From contig JAEUVO010000064.1 in the NCBI GenBank assembly GCA_016786885.1, positions 124,001 through 188,000 on the forward strand: a stretch of DNA of 64,000 bases, read 5' to 3'. The notes under the pieces are model-generated. The model was not told the DNA's origin. It worked only from the letters and a program-made list of their open reading frames with translations, and searched no databases. This document shows, piece after piece, positions 44,583 through 54,686 of this stretch. This DNA comes from Chitinophagaceae bacterium. GTDB lineage: Bacteria > Bacteroidota > Bacteroidia > Chitinophagales > Chitinophagaceae. Within the stretch, counting starts at the first letter, position 1; each line of letters starts with the position of its first letter. The position numbers and the translations under genes are program-made.

Positions 44583-45701
44583 ATGAGACGACTCTGCTTT
44601 TTACTTACAGTTATTCTTTTCTCCCTGGTCTCGCCGGGGCAGGAACACTATCTGCTTGTCGGCACCTATGACTCTCCGAAAAGCGAGGGTATCTATGTAT
44701 ACAAATTCAATAGTATTGATGGCTCTGTAAAAGAAGCTGGCCATATTAAAACATCAAACCCCTCCTATATCGCTATTTCACCCGATCAGCAATTCGTATA
44801 TGCAGTGCATGAAAATGGGAAAGATGGCAAAGGCGGCGAAGTGGCGGCTTTTTCATTTAACAAGCAAACTGGCCAGCTTACGCTGATCAATCAGCAGTCA
44901 ACAGGTGGCGATCATCCCTGCTATGTGGAAGTAGACAAGACAGGCAAATGGGTGTTTGCAGGAAATTACAGTAGTGGTAGTCTTTCTGTGTTCCCGGTTA
45001 CACCAAATGGAGGTCTTGCCCCGGCCAGCTCTTTGATCCAGCATGAAGGTGCAGGCCAAAACTTACAACGGCAAAAAAGCCCACATGTTCATTGCACCAT
45101 AATGTCAGCAGATAACAAATGGCTTTATGTACCTGATCTGGGAACTGATAAATTAATGATCTATCAATTTGACGCCGGCACTGGTAAACTAATCAGCGGC
45201 AAGCAACCTTATTCAATATCTGAGCCAGGCTCAGGACCAAGGCATTTTACTTTTGACAGCGGTAATAAATATGGATACCTTATCGAAGAATTGAGTGGTA
45301 CTGTGGTTGCGTATAAATATAAAAATGGAAAGCTAAAGAAGATACAGCGCACCAGCACCATGCCTGCAGGAGATACAAGTTTTGCCGGCAGTGCAGACAT
45401 TCATGTTTCACCCGATGGAAAATTTCTCTATGCTTCAAATCGAAGCTATTCGAATACCATTACTATCTATTCTGTAAACCAAAAAGGGAAACTCACATTA
45501 ATAAGCCATCAACCTACTTTAGGAAAAACGCCAAGGAATTTCAATTTCGATCCATCAGGAAATTTTTTGCTGGTGGGGAATCAGAACAGCGATGAGATCG
45601 TCATTTTTAACAGGGATCCTGCATCAGGCTTATTGTCTGATAGCGGAAAAAGAATTGCTGTAGGAAAGCCAGTTTGCATTAAATGGATAACTTTGCAATA
45701 A
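44583..45701 (+). CDS. Lactonase family protein (6-phosphogluconolactonase-like beta-propeller)
   Basis: The 372-residue protein has a signal peptide (to about PGQE) and a seven-blade propeller of the YbhE/lactonase family (LLVGTYDSPKSEGIYVYKF, HCTIMSADNKWLYVPDLG, GPRHFTFDSGNKYGYLIEEL, and blades with NRSYSNTITIYSV). The cytosolic Pgl reaction opens 6-phosphogluconolactone; the signal peptide here implies an envelope or secreted lactone hydrolase, so the physiological substrate is open. It ends two bases from the convergent trhO gene. Confidence 0.9.
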   Translation: MRRLCFLLTVILFSLVSPGQEHYLLVGTYDSPKSEGIYVYKFNSIDGSVKEAGHIKTSNPSYIAISPDQQFVYAVHENGKDGKGGEVAAFSFNKQTGQLTLINQQSTGGDHPCYVEVDKTGKWVFAGNYSSGSLSVFPVTPNGGLAPASSLIQHEGAGQNLQRQKSPHVHCTIMSADNKWLYVPDLGTDKLMIYQFDAGTGKLISGKQPYSISEPGSGPRHFTFDSGNKYGYLIEELSGTVVAYKYKNGKLKKIQRTSTMPAGDTSFAGSADIHVSPDGKFLYASNRSYSNTITIYSVNQKGKLTLISHQPTLGKTPRNFNFDPSGNFLLVGNQNSDEIVIFNRDPASGLLSDSGKRIAVGKPVCIKWITLQ

Positions 45702-45703
45702 AA

Positions 45704-46741
45704 CTATTTGCCTTTCAGGCTTGGGCGCAAACGTTGTTTCGATTTATTGAAAATATGCTGTCCTTTATCAATCCCCTTTCTTAGTTCTTTTCTTCTCTCA
45801 TCCGGAAGATGAATAGTGTCCTGGCAATCTTTACTGCAGCATCCCTCAAATGTTCTGGCACATTCTTCACATTGAATGAACAGCAAATGACACCCATCAT
45901 TCTTACAATTGGCATGTGTATCTGCCGGCTTTCCACATTGGTGACAATGTGCTATGATATCTGCTGTGATCCTCTCCCCCAGCCTGTCGTCAAAAACAAA
46001 ATTCTTTCCAATGAATTTGGTCGGAAGATCTTTCTCCTTTACCTGCTTTGCGTAATTAATTATCCCACCCTCAAGGTGAAATACATTTTTAAATCCCCGG
46101 TGAAGCATGTAAGCCGAAGCCTTTTCACAACGGATACCGCCGGTGCAGTACATGATTATATTGGTATCTTTTTTATCCTTAAGCATATCAACTGCCATAG
46201 GTAGCTGATCCCTGAAAGTATCGGAAGGGATTTCAATAGCATTTTGGAAATGTCCCACCTCATACTCGTAATAATTTCGCATATCAACCACCACCGTGTC
46301 CGGGTCTTCAGTGAGGTGGTTAAATTGCTCTGCATTCACATACTTCCCTTTATTGGCCATATCAAATGTGGGGTCATCAATTCCATCAGCAACAATTTTC
46401 TTTCTCACTTTTACATCTAATACAAAAAAAGATTTGCCATCATCATCCACCGCTATATTTAAGCGTAAATTATTCAACGGCTCAATGGAATACAAGTATG
46501 TTCTGAAATGTTCAATATTATGGGTGGGCACACTTATTTGTGCATTGATGCCTTCACTGGCGACATAAATCCTGCCAAGCACTCCAATATTTTTCAGCTC
46601 CCTGTACAGAGTGTTTCTGAAAGCTGCAGGGTCTTCAACTTTAAAATAACAATAAAATGAAATGGTAGTCCTGGCTGTTGGATCATTCAGAACAGCCTCT
46701 TTCAACTCCTTTCGGGAGATGCGGTTGTGTAATTGCGTCAT
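45704..46741 (-). CDS. trhO: tRNA uridine(34) hydroxylase (rhodanese-type)
   Basis: TrhO/YceA-type proteins hydroxylate U34 of some tRNAs. The 345-residue protein has an acylphosphatase-like N-domain (about 20-120), a rhodanese domain with the catalytic Cys199 in [13 protein letters not shown], and a C-terminal Cys-rich zinc-binding tail (CHQCGK...[16 protein letters not shown]). Length and order match the family. A TATCTTTG box lies about 65 bases upstream. Confidence 0.95.
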   Translation of the reverse strand: MTQLHNRISRKELKEAVLNDPTARTTISFYCYFKVEDPAAFRNTLYRELKNIGVLGRIYVASEGINAQISVPTHNIEHFRTYLYSIEPLNNLRLNIAVDDDGKSFFVLDVKVRKKIVADGIDDPTFDMANKGKYVNAEQFNHLTEDPDTVVVDMRNYYEYEVGHFQNAIEIPSDTFRDQLPMAVDMLKDKKDTNIIMYCTGGIRCEKASAYMLHRGFKNVFHLEGGIINYAKQVKEKDLPTKFIGKNFVFDDRLGERITADIIAHCHQCGKPADTHANCKNDGCHLLFIQCEECARTFEGCCSKDCQDTIHLPDERRKELRKGIDKGQHIFNKSKQRLRPSLKGK

Positions 46742-46805
46742 GATGTTTGAATTTTAGTCCGATAAGAACCCCAATTGCAGGTTGGGCAAAATTCTTAAAG
46801 CGATG

Positions 46806-46813
46806 CAAAGATA
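46806..46813 (-). promoter_or_regulatory. -7 promoter element of trhO
   Basis: TATCTTTG on the minus strand is an exact TAnnTTTG match; the predicted leader is about 59 bases. Confidence 0.4.
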
Positions 46814-46858
46814 ATACATGAAGTTGTAAAAGGAATAGCCGGGGCCATGAGTATTGTA

Positions 46859-49339
46859 TCAAGGCCAGTCATCGCCTCGTTGCCCCCTAAACCCAGTGAG
46901 TCCGATACGAAAACCGTTTTGCCAGGACTTGCCATTTTGCCAGGATTGTACAAAATCTACCCGTATCTGTTTAAAGATATTGTCAAGACCTATGAACCAC
47001 TCATAATAGTTCTTATCCCCGTTGATATAAAAACCATTAGCACCTGTTACCAAATAAAAATTGAGTTTTCTGAAAAGAGGTATTTTATTTGTCAGAAATC
47101 CTTTCAGGTTGTACTCCAGGTGTGCCAACGAATAAAATTTATCGGTATTACTATATTGATAAATTGGCAATAACTGGAAGCTATTAAGATATTCTGTGGC
47201 CAATGTAGAAATATTACCGTTGAAGTGAGTATAGTCAGGCAATTGTACTTTGTCATTATCTATAAAACCTCCCATCCCAACCCGGTAACGAAAAACACCA
47301 CGGAGTTTCAGGTTTATATTATCGGAAACTGCAAACCGCCATTTGCTGAAATCTGCATCACTGCCCAGAAAACCATCAAAACTGCGGATATACTGAAATG
47401 AAAACACCGGGTATTTTGAACCAATATTGATTTTCCTGTCTGGCAATTCTACATATCTCGCACCAGGCTGCCAGTTTATACCCATCAGTGCATAGAATAC
47501 TTTGTGTCTTTTAATATTTTCTGATACAATTTCGTTGGGATAGTTAGGGGTATAAGCAATATTCTTTCTGTCTCTCCAGGTATAATCCGTCCTGTTATCC
47601 AATGGTTTCCTGTCCTGGTATTGAAAACCCGCAACTACTGTAAACCCTTCGCCGATACCTCTTCTTACACTGACCCTGAGATAAACAGCTTCATAGCTCT
47701 TGATCCTGTTTTCTTCACTTAGCAAAGAAGATAAAGTGTTACCTCTTTCACCTATTGGACTATTATTATTAAACTGGAAAACTCTCTTACCGCCTGACAA
47801 AGCAACAGAAGAAGCATACTTCTGTCCATAAGTATATCTTACGGTCAGGTGCCCATTTAAATGTTTATTCACGAACCCATATCGTACTGATGGAGTTATT
47901 GAAATATTTTTCCTAGAAAAAGCAGTGCTATCCAGCCTCTTTGACCATGTAACCGCAGGTGCAATGACCAATCCTTCAGCAGGGTTAAAATTTACCTGTT
48001 CCAGTAGTGAATTGAACCTGATCGCTGTTCTTTTTCTTTCTGATTGAAAGGTCTGACCCAATAAAAATACATTCATAACAGTCACCTTATTGCGGGTCTT
48101 ACTCAGAGAATCAAGATAATGTGGATCTTTCTTCGCTATTTCCAGGCTGTCCTTCTTTTTATAATCTTTCATCTCCTCCTCCATTAGCGGAACAGGTCTC
48201 GCTTTATCCCAATAATCTGCAGTTTTTTTATTAGCGCTGTCAGTATACTTCAGAACAGTGTTGTTAAAAGTTTTTTTGCCAAACTCCGGGTCAGTGTTGA
48301 TATCAGAATAAATATTCACAAAACTTCCATGAGCATCAAATCCAAGAATTTTTATAGCAGGATAAATAACCTGGCTGGTAATAAACCAACGATCATTATT
48401 TACAGGGCGAAACAATTGGACTATCCGGAGAGTATCAAGTTGCTCCATTTGGGATTGCCTGGTGAGTAACAGATCAGCAGAATGAACTACCCAGCTACCA
48501 TCTACAATACTTATATACCCGCTAAACAAGGGCTCATATTTTCGTTTGGGTATGATTTTAATCCGGCTGATCTCTTTTCCATCTTCATAAAATGTGCCTT
48601 CCAGTTTATACCGGTAATAATTCAAAGCATTGTCAGAAACAGGAGAAATAAAACCTCTTGGATTCAGGTTACTGCCTACTGGAATATTATTATCATATAG
48701 TGAAAAAAAACGGGGAGCTGCCAGTCCAAAACCATCACTCTGCCCGCTAACTTTAGAAGAAATCACTTCTACTTTTTCTTTATTAGGCTTATCAACATAA
48801 TAATTGGAAATTGTTTCAGAGAGATAAATCAATTTCCTTTTACTTGTATCTCCATCCTCAAAATCCACTTTTTGTCCCAATAGTTTCTTAGGATAATCCC
48901 TTAACCGCATTTGTCCTTTTGTATAGACTTCACATTGAAACCTGTCAAGTTGCTGCTGATGAATTTTTCTTTTTTTAATTGCCTGTCTTATGATCTCATA
49001 GGCAGGATCCTCTCCTGATCCCAGTACCACTTCACTTAATGTCATTTCCTGCAATGTCAGTTTGAAATCAAGCCGTATATCCTCATCCCCAATAGTTATC
49101 TTTTTTTCCTCTTTGGCATAGCCAACATACTGACAAACGAGAGTATACTTTCCAGGGGCGAGATCGATCAGATATTTACCCTCGCTATTTGCATTTGTTC
49201 CTTTATTTGTTCCCTTTACATAAATAGAAGCGAAAGGCAAAACTTTTCCCTGGGCATCAGTTACCAGGCCGGTTATTCGGCCTGCATATGCATGGGAAAG
49301 AAACGAGAAAAGGATAGAGCAGAGAAAAATATATCTCAT
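46859..49339 (-). CDS. DUF5686 / carboxypeptidase-like regulatory domain outer-membrane protein
   Basis: From the ATG at 49339 the protein has 826 residues and a signal peptide ending SHAYAG; the longer frame to 49450 overlaps the next gene. Residues 20-105 form the CarboxypepD_reg-like beta domain (ITGLVTDAQGKVLPFASIYVKGT). The rest matches DUF5686: an internal beta/alpha part (SEVVLGSGEDPAYEIIRQAIKKR) and a C-terminal outer-membrane barrel-like region. Function is not established; homologues are common surface proteins in Bacteroidota. Confidence 0.9.
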   Translation of the reverse strand: MRYIFLCSILFSFLSHAYAGRITGLVTDAQGKVLPFASIYVKGTNKGTNANSEGKYLIDLAPGKYTLVCQYVGYAKEEKKITIGDEDIRLDFKLTLQEMTLSEVVLGSGEDPAYEIIRQAIKKRKIHQQQLDRFQCEVYTKGQMRLRDYPKKLLGQKVDFEDGDTSKRKLIYLSETISNYYVDKPNKEKVEVISSKVSGQSDGFGLAAPRFFSLYDNNIPVGSNLNPRGFISPVSDNALNYYRYKLEGTFYEDGKEISRIKIIPKRKYEPLFSGYISIVDGSWVVHSADLLLTRQSQMEQLDTLRIVQLFRPVNNDRWFITSQVIYPAIKILGFDAHGSFVNIYSDINTDPEFGKKTFNNTVLKYTDSANKKTADYWDKARPVPLMEEEMKDYKKKDSLEIAKKDPHYLDSLSKTRNKVTVMNVFLLGQTFQSERKRTAIRFNSLLEQVNFNPAEGLVIAPAVTWSKRLDSTAFSRKNISITPSVRYGFVNKHLNGHLTVRYTYGQKYASSVALSGGKRVFQFNNNSPIGERGNTLSSLLSEENRIKSYEAVYLRVSVRRGIGEGFTVVAGFQYQDRKPLDNRTDYTWRDRKNIAYTPNYPNEIVSENIKRHKVFYALMGINWQPGARYVELPDRKINIGSKYPVFSFQYIRSFDGFLGSDADFSKWRFAVSDNINLKLRGVFRYRVGMGGFIDNDKVQLPDYTHFNGNISTLATEYLNSFQLLPIYQYSNTDKFYSLAHLEYNLKGFLTNKIPLFRKLNFYLVTGANGFYINGDKNYYEWFIGLDNIFKQIRVDFVQSWQNGKSWQNGFRIGLTGFRGQRGDDWP

Positions 49340-49415
49340 AGTAGAATCAATTACAAGATAGTTTCTCCGGGGTATTTTACCAACCTTTGTGTATCTGGTT
49401 TGAGAAGTTTTAACA

Positions 49416-49772
49416 TCAGCTTTTGGAAGAAGATCGCAGGTAACTGCCACTCATAGCTGCAAAGCCAGCTACCAGTCCGCCAACTACTCCTGTAACAAGA
49501 ATCAGCAACATACTATTTCCACCAAGTGGTAACACTGAAGCAATACGGGCAGACAGGACACCATGGTTTTGCATGTCAATCCACCAGGCTAATCCACACC
49601 ATAGTAGCAGCAATCCAAGAAATCCTGCTAAAAAAGCCTTTCCTGCTTTTTGATGAACAAGCAGGGCTACTAAAAATGAAGTAATGGCAAATCCCCACCA
49701 GGGAGAAAAAGATAGCAACCCTGATATGAATGCCAATAAAGCTGTGAGTATTATTGCTGTGATGAATTTCAT
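49416..49772 (-). CDS. Small integral membrane protein, function unknown
   Basis: The 118-residue protein has four hydrophobic segments (about 4-22, 28-43, 48-64, 86-108) and no charged catalytic residues. It begins 11 bases after the penicillin acylase gene stop on the same strand and lies upstream of the DUF5686 gene. No family was recognised. Confidence 0.75.
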   Translation of the reverse strand: MKFITAIILTALLAFISGLLSFSPWWGFAITSFLVALLVHQKAGKAFLAGFLGLLLLWCGLAWWIDMQNHGVLSARIASVLPLGGNSMLLILVTGVVGGLVAGFAAMSGSYLRSSSKS

Positions 49773-49782
49773 GATAGTATAA

Positions 49783-52227
49783 TTAGTTTCCTTTATTGAA
49801 TTTCATGATCCATTTTACGTTCTTGTCTGTCTTATCTCCTTCCCGCATAAACCATAATTTGTGATACTGCCCTTCAACCCACTTATCTACATAATCATCA
49901 TAAAAACGGCTGCCTGGATTACCACTCTGTCCCCCGGGATACACACCGTAGGCCTCTGTCTGATTTGTCAGGTGAACGATCATTCTCCAACTGGGGCCAT
50001 GACTATGTGTAACTGCATTAATGATATTTCCGTTTCCTCCTACATTCAACCCTTTGCGGGCAAAGGCCGGTAAAGCGTCTTTTAATAAATGATAGACCGT
50101 TGGATTTTTAAATTTTGCCCATTCCAATTTTCCCTCTGCTTCTTTTTTAGCAAGGTCTGTGGCTGCCTGCTGTAAAGCTGTTGTTACCACATCAAATAAT
50201 GTTTCTTTTTCTGCAGTATTGATATTATCAATGAATGAAAGAGCAGAATCTTTTTTCAGCAATTCCATGGTAGTTTGTTCTTCCGGCCACGGAGCCTGCG
50301 GTTCTACTTTGGTCAATTCATCTTTCCATATCCCCGCTTCAAGACTATCCCACCAGCATTGATAAACAGTTTGCCCTTTTGAATCCGGAGAAGCCATCAG
50401 GTTCCAGTTCCTGACAATATCCAAATAACCTTTTGCTTTCGCATCCAATTTATCAACCTGCACATATTTCAACAATACCGGTACCGCATCTTCCGCCAAT
50501 GAGTTAAAATAATTTACATGCAGGGCCATCATGTCTTTAGGTGTAATTCCTGTCATGCCGGATAAATATTTTTCAACGGTTACACCTCTTGGAGTAATGT
50601 AACTGCCGGGAATAAAGTAAGGATAGGTGGAATCAGCCGGCCGCTGATTAGTACTTTCCAAAAATCCTCTTTCGGGATTCTTTGCATGTGGATTTTCCGG
50701 TTGCGGAATAAATCCCTGCCACATATAGCTACTGTCTTCACCGGGCATCACATACAAACCCTGCCTGTGCCAGCGGGCAGGAAATTTACCCTGTTGCCAG
50801 ATAGCAATATCTCCTGTTTTGGATGCAAATATGAAATTCTGTCCGGGGCACTGGAATGTTTTGATCGCTTCTGCGTAATCATCATAATTCTTTGCCCGAT
50901 TCAGCTTGTAAAATGTCATGCCTTCATTACTTGGATCATGCGCCACCCACCGCACTGCAAGATTTCTACTATTGGAAAGGTTATTTGAAAAACTCTCATC
51001 AAACATAACCGGTCCGAAAATAGTATAGGCAACTGTGTCCTTAACATCAGCCCCTCCCTTTACTTTTATGATCTCTTCTTTTAATGTTGCTTTTTCCCAT
51101 TTCCCGCTGAACCAGTATTCCTGTTTTGTTTTGTCTTTGAATTTAATTTCATAATAATCCTTTACGTCACGCTGTGCATTGGTGACCCCCCATGCTATGC
51201 TGTCATTAAATCCAATAATAACAAAAGGAGCGCCGGGCAATGAAACACCATACGCATTGCTGCCGGGAGTTTGCAATTGCATTTCGTACCAGATAGAAGG
51301 AAGTGAAAGTTCCAGGTGAGGGTCATTGCAAAGTATCGGGGCGCCGCTTTGTGTTTTACTACCGGCCACCACCCAGTTATTACTGCCATTATTAATATCC
51401 GGTTTTGCAATTTCTTTTGCAGTAACAGTATCCTTTCTTCCAAAATACAACGAATCAGCAGAAGCCGGCTGGACAGGGATAATACCCGGTTTATCGAAAA
51501 CAGTCCCTTTCGGTACAATTGGTACCAGAGAATCATTTACCTGTGGATACAATAATTTCAACTCATCCGGCAGAAATATTGATTTGGCATTGGTGTGGGC
51601 CATGTCATTCTCAGTACCTGATGACAAATCCTTCGCCATCATTTTTAAAAGCAAAGCTGATCTCAGGTTGCTCCATCTTTCCGGTTTAAAGTTGAGCAAC
51701 TTATATTCTACCGGCAGATCGGATTCTTTCAGGTTGTCGATATAAGCATTAATACCATTTGTATATGCATCAAATATCTTTTTGGCTACCGGATCGCTTT
51801 CAATGTATTTAGTTGCTATCTCTGCGGCATATACCATTCCTAATCTTCGTTGCTGCTTATCATAGTCTATTGCTTTAGGCCCTGCTATCTCACTGGCACG
51901 GCCTGCAGCAGCCTTGGTTTGCAGGTCTATCTGGAACAGGCGGAATTTGGCATGCAGGTATCCCTGGATAAAATAAAGGTCTTCTTCATTCTCAGCAAAA
52001 ACATGCGGCACCAGCCTTTCATCAAGATATACTTCAGCCTTTCCTTTAAGATCAGGGAAACTGAGCTCCGCATCAAAATCCTGGCTCGCAGGTTCGGCAT
52101 TTTGCCAGAAACCATGCTGCGGGCTTAAGAATTTCCCCATGGGCGGGATGGTTCCCCATTGTTTATTCAATGCAAAAATTAATCCGGCGGAAATAACTAC
52201 TGAAACGGCAAAAGGTACAATACGCAT
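49783..52227 (-). CDS. Penicillin acylase-family Ntn hydrolase
   Basis: The ATG at 52227 gives 814 residues with an N-terminal membrane/signal segment (5-20); the longer frame to 52335 runs into the divergent LemA gene promoter. The protein is an Ntn-hydrolase precursor. The autocleavage site is INNGSNNWVVAGS, with the nucleophile Ser282, and NDPHLELSLPSIWYE follows as in penicillin G acylase and quorum-quenching acylases. It acts in the periplasm on an amide; substrates of this branch (acyl-homoserine lactones, beta-lactams, peptides) are not decided here. Confidence 0.92.
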   Translation of the reverse strand: MRIVPFAVSVVISAGLIFALNKQWGTIPPMGKFLSPQHGFWQNAEPASQDFDAELSFPDLKGKAEVYLDERLVPHVFAENEEDLYFIQGYLHAKFRLFQIDLQTKAAAGRASEIAGPKAIDYDKQQRRLGMVYAAEIATKYIESDPVAKKIFDAYTNGINAYIDNLKESDLPVEYKLLNFKPERWSNLRSALLLKMMAKDLSSGTENDMAHTNAKSIFLPDELKLLYPQVNDSLVPIVPKGTVFDKPGIIPVQPASADSLYFGRKDTVTAKEIAKPDINNGSNNWVVAGSKTQSGAPILCNDPHLELSLPSIWYEMQLQTPGSNAYGVSLPGAPFVIIGFNDSIAWGVTNAQRDVKDYYEIKFKDKTKQEYWFSGKWEKATLKEEIIKVKGGADVKDTVAYTIFGPVMFDESFSNNLSNSRNLAVRWVAHDPSNEGMTFYKLNRAKNYDDYAEAIKTFQCPGQNFIFASKTGDIAIWQQGKFPARWHRQGLYVMPGEDSSYMWQGFIPQPENPHAKNPERGFLESTNQRPADSTYPYFIPGSYITPRGVTVEKYLSGMTGITPKDMMALHVNYFNSLAEDAVPVLLKYVQVDKLDAKAKGYLDIVRNWNLMASPDSKGQTVYQCWWDSLEAGIWKDELTKVEPQAPWPEEQTTMELLKKDSALSFIDNINTAEKETLFDVVTTALQQAATDLAKKEAEGKLEWAKFKNPTVYHLLKDALPAFARKGLNVGGNGNIINAVTHSHGPSWRMIVHLTNQTEAYGVYPGGQSGNPGSRFYDDYVDKWVEGQYHKLWFMREGDKTDKNVKWIMKFNKGN

Positions 52228-52337
52228 AGGCAAGAAAATGAGTTTGAAAGATAAGAATAAATGTAACAGTTTTTTGTTCAAATCATTATCTGACATTTTC
52301 TTTTTCCCTAATTTCAATATCTCTAAAAAACACAACT

Positions 52338-52898
52338 ATGGCAGTATTAATTGTAGTCGGTATTCTTGTCCTGCTCGTTATCTGGGTTATCGGTCTTTAT
52401 AACGGACTGGTCAGGCTTCGTAACCGTCGTCAGAATGCTTTTGCAGATATTGATGTGCAGCTCCGCCAGCGTCACGACCTGGTGCCTCAATTAGTGGAAA
52501 CAGTAAAAGGATATGCTACGCATGAAAGAGAATTGCTTACTAAAATAACTGAAGCAAGATCTGCGGCTATGAGCGCCACCACTATTGATGGTAAGATTGT
52601 GGCTGAACAGCAACTCAGCAATGCACTCGCCGGATTGAAAGTACAGGTGGAAGCATACCCTGACCTGAAAGCCAACCAAAACTTTTTGCACTTGCAGGAA
52701 GAACTCAGCGATATTGAAAATAAACTGGCGGCCAGCCGTCGCTTCTTTAATGGAGCCACTACTGAATATAACAATGCAGTAGAGTCATTCCCCAGCAACC
52801 TGATCGCAAAGAATTTTGGTTTTAACCGGGAAATCTTTTTCGACCTGGGTACTGATAACCGTAAACAAATGGAAGAACCTCCGAAAATTCAATTCTAA
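52338..52898 (+). CDS. LemA family protein
   Basis: The 186-residue protein has one N-terminal membrane helix (3-22) and a four-helix LemA domain with RLRNRRQNAFADIDVQLRQRHDLVPQLVETVKGY (charged helix) and an NxxHxx-type middle. The M48 peptidase gene follows 27 bases downstream, a pairing conserved in many bacteria; LemA is thought to help or be a partner of the protease. Confidence 0.93.
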   Translation: MAVLIVVGILVLLVIWVIGLYNGLVRLRNRRQNAFADIDVQLRQRHDLVPQLVETVKGYATHERELLTKITEARSAAMSATTIDGKIVAEQQLSNALAGLKVQVEAYPDLKANQNFLHLQEELSDIENKLAASRRFFNGATTEYNNAVESFPSNLIAKNFGFNREIFFDLGTDNRKQMEEPPKIQF

Positions 52899-52925
52899 TC
52901 TCAATCATGTAAGAGAACCCAAAAG

Positions 52926-53861
52926 ATGCAATACGTTGGATTAGACAAACAGATTCGTAAAAATAATTTCAATTCAACTTTATTATTGATTGCATTCCCG
53001 GCATTATTGCTGGGAATGCTTTATGCTATACTTTTTTTTACCAGCGATGAACATGGCGAAGACCCAAACGTTCTTTTCCTGCAAACCATGCCCGTTGTGG
53101 CTGCTGCTACCGGCATCTGGTTTCTCATAGCATGGGCCGGGCATGCTGCTTTTATCCGTATGGCTACAGGCAGCAAACCATTGGAAAGAACGCAAAACAA
53201 AAGGGTGTACAATCTTGTAGAGAACCTCTGCATATCACAAGGCATGGGAACACCCAAGATATATGTGATAGAAGACGACTCACTCAATGCATTTGCCAGC
53301 GGTATCGACAAAAAAAGTTATGCTGTTTCCCTATCAAGAGGCATCATTAACAAACTGGATGACGAGGAACTGGAAGGAGTGATCGCCCATGAACTGACAC
53401 ATATTAAAAACCGTGATGTAAGAGTGCTTATTATCTCCATCATATTTGTAGGCATTTTTGCTTTCCTTGCTGAGCTGGCCTTTCGCAGTCTTCGTTTTGC
53501 AGGTTCAGGCAAAAAAAGTAAAGACAGCAAAGGAAGCGGGGCCATCATCCTGATCGCCATTGTTGTAACAGCTGTTGCCTATTTTATTTCCATTCTGCTG
53601 CGGTTTGGTATCAGTCGCAAAAGAGAGTATTTAGCCGATGCCGGAGCTGCAGATATGACTAAGAAGCCGTATGCACTGGCTAATGCACTTCGCAAAGTTT
53701 CAAACGATCCTGCCATTGAAGCGGTGGAAAGCCGTGATGTGGCCCAATTATTTTTTGACAATCCCAAACCTTCTACTCACAAGTCAGCCTCATGGGACAA
53801 TATATTTGCTACCCATCCACCGGTTGAAAAGAGGATTGAATTGCTGGAGCAGTTTGTCTAA
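52926..53861 (+). CDS. M48-family membrane zinc metallopeptidase (HtpX-like)
   Basis: The 311-residue protein has N-terminal membrane segments (20-40, 55-76), then the peptidase with HELTH (155-159, HExxH) and a DAGAADMTKKP segment with the third ligand. A further hydrophobic pair lies at about 175-190 and 203-225. HtpX-type proteases degrade misfolded membrane proteins. It follows the LemA gene and likely forms an operon with it. Confidence 0.93.
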   Translation: MQYVGLDKQIRKNNFNSTLLLIAFPALLLGMLYAILFFTSDEHGEDPNVLFLQTMPVVAAATGIWFLIAWAGHAAFIRMATGSKPLERTQNKRVYNLVENLCISQGMGTPKIYVIEDDSLNAFASGIDKKSYAVSLSRGIINKLDDEELEGVIAHELTHIKNRDVRVLIISIIFVGIFAFLAELAFRSLRFAGSGKKSKDSKGSGAIILIAIVVTAVAYFISILLRFGISRKREYLADAGAADMTKKPYALANALRKVSNDPAIEAVESRDVAQLFFDNPKPSTHKSASWDNIFATHPPVEKRIELLEQFV

Positions 53862-53964
53862 AGAGATGTTTAAGATTTAAAGTTTTTCAAAATAAATCCC
53901 CTTCACTGCATCGGAAAATATCCTCTACGTACTGCCTCAACATTAAACTTTAAACATTCAACCT

Positions 53965-54621
53965 TTAACTTTCTTTACCTCCCAGCATTGGAACAAAAGA
54001 AAAACGATCAAACACTTCTTCTTTCAATGCGCCATTGTCCAGTTTAGTAATGCGTTTCATTTGTTGTACATCACCTGCACCTACAGGTATCACCATCATA
54101 CCGCCTATTTTTAACTGGTCAATCAGCTTTTGCGGAATATCAGGTGCGGCTGCAGTAATGATCACTTTATCAAAAGGGGCATAAGTAGGCAATCCTTCAT
54201 AACCATCCCCATAAAAGAATTTTATGGTTGGATATTTTTTAAGCAACTCGAACTTCTTGTTTGCTTCAAATAAATTTTTCTGTCTTTCGATGGTATATAC
54301 CTGTACGCCCATTTCTGCCAGCACCACTGCCTGGTAAGCACTTCCGGTACCTATCTCCAGTACTTTCTCAAATCTCTTTATCTCCAGCAACTGGCTTTGG
54401 TAGGCTACCGTATATGGCTGGGAAATAGTTTGCCCTTCTCCGATGGGGAATGCCCTGTCTTCGTAAGCCACTTCATCAAAAGCAGAATCCAAAAAAAAAT
54501 GTCGGGGAACTTCAAGGATAGCATCCAGTACTCGTTCATCTGTTATTCCTTTTGCCTGAATGCCCTGCACTAATTTCTTGCGAAGGCCTTTATGCCGGTA
54601 AGTATCTTCGGTTGGTCTCAT
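53965..54621 (-). CDS. pcm: Protein-L-isoaspartate O-methyltransferase
   Basis: Pcm methylates isoaspartyl residues to start their repair. The 218-residue protein has the GEGQTISQPYTVA motif, the SAM motif VLEIGTGSAYQA, and IITAAAPDIPQKLIDQLK in motif II/III. Length is normal. pgm lies upstream on the same strand behind its own terminator, so pcm probably has its own promoter. Confidence 0.95.
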   Translation of the reverse strand: MRPTEDTYRHKGLRKKLVQGIQAKGITDERVLDAILEVPRHFFLDSAFDEVAYEDRAFPIGEGQTISQPYTVAYQSQLLEIKRFEKVLEIGTGSAYQAVVLAEMGVQVYTIERQKNLFEANKKFELLKKYPTIKFFYGDGYEGLPTYAPFDKVIITAAAPDIPQKLIDQLKIGGMMVIPVGAGDVQQMKRITKLDNGALKEEVFDRFSFVPMLGGKES

Positions 54622-54630
54622 AAGCTTAGC

Positions 54631-54665
54631 AAAAATAAAAAAGCAGCATCGTAAAAATGCCGCTT
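54631..54665 (-). terminator. Intrinsic terminator of the phosphohexomutase gene
   Basis: On the minus strand AAGCGGCAT and ATGCTGCTT pair (one mismatch) and are followed by TTTTATTTTT. Confidence 0.8.
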
Positions 54666-54686
54666 AAATTAATATTCCAAAAGTAA

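Noticed and set aside
53862-53964. Short repeats of TTTAAAGTTT / AAACTTTAAA between M48 and pcm
   Set aside because: Low-complexity A/T words; no stem with a T-tract and no conserved element.
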